Shown here piece by piece: positions 44,130 to 53,100 of a stretch of DNA of 64,000 nt. How positions within the stretch are numbered: position 1 is the stretch's first letter; each line of letters starts with the position of its first letter. A program made the translations under genes and the position numbers. The DNA comes from Liolophura sinensis (taxonomy: Eukaryota > Mollusca > Polyplacophora > Chitonida > Chitonidae), in assembly GCF_032854445.1 (NCBI RefSeq), contig NC_088303.1:19103501-19167500 (forward strand), in the 5' to 3' direction. Below the pieces are notes generated by a model, which was not told the DNA's origin, did no database searches, and saw only the letters and a program-made list of their open reading frames with translations.

Positions 44130-47100
44130 CTACAATATACAGGATATACGAACACAGCTACAATAAAGAGCCCCCATCACACCACGCAGAACACATTTGA
44201 ACACAATCAAATCTAGTCCCATATTCTAAGGACGTAGCTTTAACGTCAGTAACAATATTAGGATTTACATCACAAACATGGGAAACCCAGAGTAGTGCTC
44301 AAATCTCAATCCCCAAATCTCTTCATTTAATGTTGGCTGGGTCAACAAATTAACATTAGCCAAAGGCTACTTACGATGAGAGGACAAACAACGACTAGTT
44401 CGATAAGAAAACAAGCGTGAAAGTGACATCCACAATTATTTTTTTTTCCATATACAAATATAAAAGAAATATATAATAAGATATTTGGAAGAAAAAAAAA
44501 GATATGTACGTATATATAGTATGTCGACATAGGCCTATATAATCCGTAAAAAAAATCTGTACATATACTAACTAATACAATTAAAATGCGCAGAAATGGC
44601 TTCATTTAAAACATGTTACTTTTATAACATGAAGTGACAGTAAAATTGGTGAAAAATTATAATAATTATCATCGTGGTGACATCAATGGCCATGCTTCAT
44701 ACAGGTGAGCTAAGAAGCAGATGTTCATTAGCATTAAAGGTAGCAAAAATCTTACACAGAAGTACCTTCCATTTACTAATGTAGGTCTCCTCTAGTCCTA
44801 GCCAGTCTTGTATTTCTGTCAGCCTTCTTTCCACCTGTGAACAGAATTAAACCACAGTATGGTCATTTCAAACTGCAGAGCACAGAATATCACTGTATTT
44901 CTTGGATGTGGAAAGAAATCTCGCTTTGAGAAGCCTTCCCACAATAGAAACTTCCCATCAGAACGCGGCAAGCGACAACCAAACCAGGGGAAGCTGGATT
45001 TTATTGTACAGTCCCAACGAATAAAGGAGATTGGTCTTGGCTTTAGATTTCCACACTGTAATATGCTGTGCTGACAATGGGAGATCGGCAGAAGTCTGAA
45101 GTGGTAGATATTACATCATTTCCATAACACTGAATGTTCCAAAAAATGTTCCACTGCAGCTTCAACATGCACCACTGTATCACAGTAAAGTATAGACCAC
45201 ATATGTAACAGATCAAACAGTTTTACAATGAGGAAATCTCAATTCACAGCAATCTGTCAACATCCCACTGGAATGATTTTCATATTAGTACATTTTGCTA
45301 AAGGATTCAGAGATATGTCATTCAAAAGGAAATATGTCTAGCAGCAAGAGCACAGAATAAATGAAACAGCATGTATCAGCTCTGAGAACAGCTATCCTTG
45401 TTCTTAATCACCATTGTGACTTTGACCGCTCTAAACTGCAAGATTCACTCACCTGCAATTCAGTTATTTAGGTTGTGTTCCACTCAAGATTTCATAGGCA
45501 AGCATCACGAAAAAGGTACTTTAATAACAGATAATTCTGATTGTCTGTCATCGTAGTTGATATTACTTGTTTCCATTCATTATTAAAAGAATAAACAATG
45601 TGAAGATTACCCCAACACAAACTCTCCTTCAGCAGAGGACCGTAGCCGTAAGTTTAGTCAACCTCTGCCGAAAAGCCTGCTAATCTAGCATACGGTGACA
45701 TAGCTATTTAACATAATCCTGGCCAACCAATGGAAACGACTCTACTATCTCCTGGCGGGAAGTCGAAAACAGTAAATAACAGCAGACACCTATAGCCTTA
45801 ATATACAATAATCATGCGATTCGATGGCCAGGCCAAAGAAATGGAAAGACTACGTGGATTTACAAGGTTTACTGTGGAATTTGTTTAGCACAGCTGATAT
45901 CCACATTGAATAATCGTGTTGTGACAGCCCAAAGGCGTGATTTGACGATGAAAAGCAAGACCTCTGAGGAGCCCCTGGACGCTTTCCACTTCTTGATCAC
46001 ATCTCACGTTATAAAAGGCTATATGGAAAGAGGAAACCTGCAAACGAGGAGGGGGGGGGAGTATCTGCAAGGAAATTAAAGAGCAAGGGGAAACGAACAA
46101 ACAGAGAGTGCCTCGAATGGCCGCCGGAAGTCCATCTCCCCACATTAAGTTGAGATTTAGAGCTATTTGAATATTAAATATAATTACTTACAACCCTTTC
46201 TGACAAACACGGGCCTCGGCTTCTTCCCTCGCATTTGTTTTCTTCGGTATATATCTTACTTTTGTCAGTTCTTGCTTGCTGACGAATATTAATGAAGACA
46301 AATCCCCACTTCAAGCAATGAAAATTTGTAGTCTTCCGCGGAGCGTTCATTGGCTAACACTGATTACATCACCGTCCACTTGTATATGAATGTGATAGGT
46401 ATTTCGACAGACCGAAAACCGGTAGGGTACCGGTAGGTTAGGACGGTCTGGTTTAGAGAGACTACCCAACACATTGTCTATCACTGCATTACTGGCGTAA
46501 CATAAACGTGGTGAAAATCCACGTGTAAATCCACGTGTCCGCTAGTTTATTTTTTCTGAAGGATCCTGAGTCAAGCAACAGTGTCAAGTGATTCTAAAAT
46601 ATGGGTTGGCACAATTCACATCCTTCAGATGCAAGGTTTTCATTCATATCACAAGTTGGTCTTCTATATTTTAATCAAAATCAAACGTGGTTATAATCAC
46701 CTCATAATGAGACGAAACCCAATTCTGTAGGGTGCAGCCTTGAAATATTGAGGCCAGTACATGCGAAGAGTTCCAGTTTGTGAACGCAAGAGTCTGTATT
46801 CTGACAGCCAAGTTGGGAAGAATGAGACAGATCTCTGATCTACATTTATCTTTGCCTTTTGGCCATAAAGTCGCAAATGAAGAAATAACGAAGACATTGA
46901 AATCGAAAGGGGGGTAACCCATACATACCTTGCTCAATGCTCCAGGTAGAGAGAAAGTCTCTGGTGATTTCACTAGAATTCCAGTTATCCCACGTGCTTT
47001 TTCTCGTATTGCTCGGCAAAGAATATACCTGGAATATCGATAATTCAAATACCATTTCATCATGGAAATAATTCCATATTCCTGTTAGAAGACATTTTCA

Positions 47101-50100
47101 GCAAATCAATGAGGAAATTGCAGATGAAATTAATTATATTAATGTTTGAACTCATAACAATATACACATATATTAACACATAATACGTAAACAATTGAAC
47201 AAGTGCTAATATTTAGACTAAAGTATTATTTCTATGTTTTGTCTGCCATGGTTAAAAGAATACATGTACATACGTTACCAGAAGTCTACTAACGATATGC
47301 TCCGCTTAATAGACTTCTGACAATACTCACCAGGCTGTTTTTTTCTTGAGTAGACCAATCACATTAGATGATCCATCGAGAAAATAAAACACTTCTCCCT
47401 CATAATTGTAACCACGACGAACCTGGGCACAAAAGAAAAAATCATACAAACGTTTTACCACTGATTTTGAAAACACAAGTCAACAGATGTCACTAAATGT
47501 AATGTTTGGAGACAATAATGTCTGAAATACCCAAAATCACCACATAAAAATGGTAAATGAAACTGATGACATCATCATGTCACGAAGATAGATTTTTCAG
47601 ATTTCATATATTTCGGCCACTATGAAGAATAATTGATCACCTTATATTTATATTTTTATTTTACTAGTATTATTTCCCAAAATCGATGAATATGTACATA
47701 CTGATTCATATTAAATAGAACAAGCTTTACATTTATAAAGTTGTGGTGAGTTTGGGTCAAATAAATAAGGTGCTGTAAGATAAATTCCTCATCTAAACTA
47801 ATGATGAAACAATAGATCTTAAAGATTTACTCTTAATTTAAAGCCATCGCTCAACTGCAATTTTTTAAGTTTAACCTGAGCTTATTCAAAAACTTTACCA
47901 AATTACACCAGACAATCAGGGGGTTTAACTTGAATTTCTTGTAGTTTAAGCTTCAGAAGCAGTTTTTCACATTGTAAAATCCACGTAGGGATTTGTCATT
48001 TTACAGTATTCTTCAATACTTATATACATATTAGCACTTATCCTAATGTTGGTATATATGAATTTTGTATTACTTACATAAGATAAGATGTTGACATTAT
48101 GAAGTAAAATAGTGATAGTATGTATGTACATGTAGCAGATATATGAAATGCATGTACCGACCTACCAGAATGGTTTGTCAGCTGGGGCTGGTTTCATGAA
48201 GCTTACTTGGTGTTAAGTCACCCTTACCTAAGTGCACTTTATATCTCTACAACATACATTGTCATGGCAGTTGAGGGCTTACTAAGTCAAGTGAGCTTCA
48301 TGAAACCGGCCCCAGGTCATGACCAGCAACTCGAGTTTCACACTGGTATCCTGGGGTCAGTCTTAAGTAGAGGTAGTCACCACACCCTCTGGTCAAGTGT
48401 TTATGTTTCTGATGTGTACCAGTCATTGAAGACCACTACATACACGTAATTGCACCAACTGACATTATCCTGTGTTGAGCTACTGTTTTAATCTGACAAG
48501 ACAAGTAACATGTGTTTATGCTGCAAGAATTGATATTCAAAAGACTACTTTCCATCACAGTCTCATTGCAGCTGTTATTAAACCCATTGATCTTGCGTTC
48601 CATAAACCCTGAAACGCTGACAGACTAAACCAGAATTGCCAAATGATATACAGGGTTGTGAAGAGAAGATTCCCTAGGTTGGAGAAAAAAAGCCCATTCA
48701 ATCTATCAATCATACAAAAAGTATTCGACATGTCTGACTGAAAAACCTGTGCATGCCTGAGACATTCTGTCTTCTACATCAGAGTAAGGGATCACCTCAT
48801 ACTTTACAGTCTCTAACCCCAGACACCGTGCCACCTGAGGTAAACAGCAACAAGCAATCAAGTACATGCAATACAGATTATAAACGTAGGTCAGTAAATG
48901 ACTTATGAGAACTGCTAAGCTGATAACCTGGCTGACATACACAGTTTCTTATTTCACCATTATAAAGTCTCCAATTGACTTCCTGAAAGGAAACAAAATA
49001 CTAACAAAATTATACCAGCTAGATAGCTCGTCACTCACTAATCTTACATGTATCAGTGTAACCAGTTTCCTCCCACAGTTTGCCAAAATAATCAGTGGAT
49101 CTATTTTGCTTTTGATACATATACATGAGGTTTAACCATTTTCGTGCCATCTTTGTCCCTTTATCTGTGTCATTTGATTTATTGCAAGAGGTCATGTGAT
49201 AAACAATAAACAATGATTTACATATTACTTATGTGTATGTAACTGCTCTGAATTAAAGTATTTTAATTGTTACCCAGTCATACTGAACATGTCCTTGTCC
49301 AGGTATAAGGTATACGAATTATACTTATAGCTGCACATGTATGTACTGCCAGTCACCAATGCGGTCACTGTGAGCTCAAATCCAGCTCATGCTGGCTTCC
49401 TCACTGGTCGTACGTGGGAAGGTCTGCAAGCAACCTGTGGATCATCTTGGGTTTCCTCCAGGCTCTGCCCTGTTTCTTCCCAATATAATGCTGTCCGCCG
49501 TCCAACAAGTGAAATATTCTTGAGTACCTATCACCAATCAAAGAAATAAATATACTGCCAGTACCTCTATAGACACGTGGGGAGGCAGCGGAGACAGCTG
49601 CGTGTCAGCAGAGGGTTCCAGATCAACACTGGTCCATGTTATGAACACCAGCTTGCTGCTAGAAAAAGAAAAAAGAAAATGCCAATACAATTACTCCTTT
49701 ATTTTGCAACTTGATTTATGTTAAGACATATTTCCTATGTGCGCAGACGACAACAATTAAAAGAGGAGCGAACCATGATGCTTTGACTCGCATGCAAGTA
49801 TGAAACACCTACTATAATAAAGGCTGAAGACTTACACTCAGCCATCCTCATTGGTAATTAACAAGTCAACCCCATCAGTAGCACTTTAGACCACTAGGCT
49901 AATGGCAGCTTGTGGCTTCAAGTTAACTGTTGAGAATGTTATTAACATATGCTTAAAAGGATAATACTTTATAGACATGTCTTCCAGGCAAATTAATCAA
50001 CTGTATCAAAGTTTTCATGTTTATACATGAACCAATGTATGCATATTAATGATTATTTCTATTTGACTTAAAAGGTTCACATAATATATTGTACTTCAAG

Positions 50101-53100
50101 GAAATCATTAATTCTGACAATGATTCTAAATGTTTTCAAAGTGAAGTCAATTGTCGATTCACATACAAGAAATTGACTCAAAAAACTTTGTCCTTCAATA
50201 AAAAACTGACCTGCTCTTTACAAAGAGAAGCAAATCAAGAAATCATGAGAGCAGTGACAAACAACTGTGATAACTGTGAGAGAGAGATCTACTGAGAGAT
50301 ACAAGATGTCTGCTAGAACAAAGCCCTCTTAACCTTACAAGCATATAAATATCATGAACATGTGAGCCAGCAGTGTTGGCTGCCACTGTAGTTAAAGTGC
50401 TACTTCAGCCTTAAGAGAAGCTACACAGAAATATTAAAATGATACGAGGGATACCCTAGGGAACAGAGCTAACACCATTGTTCAAAAAGATTTACGGCAA
50501 ATAACACTTTTTAACTCGTATAAGTGGAGAGTCCTCAAAAACAAAATCATCGGCAGTTTCCGTAAAATTTTCCTGACGTGACGTGATAATGTTCCTTATG
50601 TGACGATGAGTCAAGTAGATATGATGTCGGGTAAGGCAGTTATGCTGGAATAACGTCATGTGTTTGAAAGTACAACGTCATTTGCTGCTATACGTCAGGG
50701 ATGGGTGACGCCAAGTGTTCTTGCATGACGTCACACCATGCAAAATTGGAAACAACAGAAAACTTTTGTTTCCGCACTATCCTCCAAAACTAGTGACAGC
50801 GGTTTTACTACACTGCTATTTTTTAATAATTTAGGAAAGCAATTCGGACTATCTCAATCCTTATCATTTAACCCTCCTTTTAAAACATTCAGGTCTTCAC
50901 ACTGTACTAGCTCTTATATGCATACAACACTAAGATGTTTACGTGCAACCGGGATCCACGCTCCAAACCACCCTGGCTGTTTCCAGCAATTTATTTATTT
51001 ATTTATTTGACTGCTGTTTTATGCCAGTCTCAAGATTATACGTTGGCAGCCAGCATTATGGTGGGAGGAAGTCGGGCAGAGCCCGGGGGGAACCCACTAT
51101 CTGCTGGCTGCTGACAGAGCTTTCCACATACGACCGGAGCCAAATGAGGATGGGCTGGACTTGAACTGACTGTGACCACATTGGTGAGAGGCTACAGGGC
51201 CACTGTGCTGCACAAGCATGCTAACCACGGAGGCCACTGTGTCCTGTAAACTTTACCTGGAGAGGTGTGACAGATTCTCCACATGTTGATGGGCAGGGCT
51301 GAGGATCTCAAAGATAGCAGTGAACCGAGTGATAGCCAGAAACTTCAGCAACCTTCAACACAGGGGCTACATGTCATTTAAACGTCATGGAAACATATCA
51401 GTGCTATAATTGCCTGCAAAATCATGCACGGCTCAAGCATTCATAATGTCTTAAAATACACTTTTTTTCTATAATGGTCTAACTCCATGTATTTGTTGTT
51501 TGTTCCATATTTTTTTTTCATAATTATTTTTCTATAAACACAATCTGTAGCTTTGTGAGATATAATAATGATACTAATGCAAACAGAACATCCAAATTAA
51601 TTGTTTTCAGAATATGCAAATAAGAAGTACAAATGTTATTTTTGGTTCTTTTTTTTTAACCATGTAACAAATTCATCCTGCAAAAATCCCATCAAAAAAC
51701 ATTCTGTTTTTTTGTTTTTTGTTTGCAAGAAACTGTTGCATGGGAGCCTGACCTGAGTTTGTCTTCTTCATTCATGGCCTCAAGAGCTGTCATTATTGCT
51801 TCACACACTTCCTTAGCTATTTTAAACCTAGGGCCACTGTACAGTTCAATATCCTCTGAAATATACAAAAGATCACACATCTGAAACAAAGCTTAATTTA
51901 CACACATGTATTTCCCATACTTTCAAAGGTAACCTCATCATACTTACTATAAAAGTGTGCAATGCTTTAGCAAACAATTTTGCAAGGACTGGACACAAAA
52001 GAGGTGAGCTCAAATAAAAAATGACACCTGTTCACTTGCATTTTACATACACAAGTTGCAAGCAAGCTGTTGTTTTCCTGTGTGAAGTGACTTTCCAATG
52101 CAAGTTTATTTTTGGCTGCAGATTCACTAGCTCCCTAGCGTTTTGTTGACACTAGAGTTAAAAAGACATTCATAGTTTCGAGAATCTGGGTACCTCGCTA
52201 GGAGCAGAGGTGATAAATAACATGGGGCTAAATGGGTGAAATATTACTTTTTGCTGATACCTAAAGGTTAAAGTAATGCAAGACACTGAAACTATAATAT
52301 TTGAAAGACATGTACTTTCAGATTAGTTTTTCAGAGAGAATGCTATGTTTTTCATGGAAAAATCTTATTCAGGGCATATCTCGCTTGGGTTAAATTTGCT
52401 TTGTTTCATACCTCCAGTACCTCCAGTCATGTGACCATGGAGTGTTCTGATGACTGGCTCAGAGCAGCTACATGTATGAAATCACTGCAAACCCTGAATA
52501 TTAGTCCCTGATGCTATAAGACAATTCATTAAATCTGAGGTAATATTCGATGGTTACTGAGGTTGCACTCATTTGTCCATAACACAACCTTCAAATATCT
52601 CTCCACAGGCCCACACAACAGTAACCTAAAATACCTGTAAGCTGGCAATACTCCCTTCTTCTGGCACTGGCTCACCTTTTCTCCTGATTAACATATGCAC
52701 GTTTTTTGACCCTCCACAAATGAAGAGCTCTCCATCAATCTCCAAACAGCTTAAGTGAGCTGCCTCACCATTGGCTTTCCTTGTGCACACGACTTTGTCT
52801 GTCTCCTCCAAAGACTGGAAGATAATGAGGAAGAAGGATTAATGTGATCCTCAACAGACTAAGGTAGGATACTCAGGTAAACAGGCCATGGGACAGCTGT
52901 TTAGTGGGTACTGTAATTCTTCAACCTTTTTGGATGTTTGTAAGGTGTTTATTCAAGCATATTCTGAAGACATTATACTGTGTAAACTGATAAAATTCTA
53001 CTTTTCATGAGGTGCTAAAATTTATTTGAAATAAACTTAAAAATTTGAATAAATTACACTGAAAGTAGCATACTAGCTCTTTCGTATAAGAAAACGTTGA

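Larger units (their letters stand above)
49659..51256 (-). other. Intron 6 of the RNA-ligase-like gene
   Basis: Holds a SINE (50990-51238) and the cluster of TGACG/CGTCA words at 50574-50736. The rest is AT-rich and unremarkable. Confidence 0.6.
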
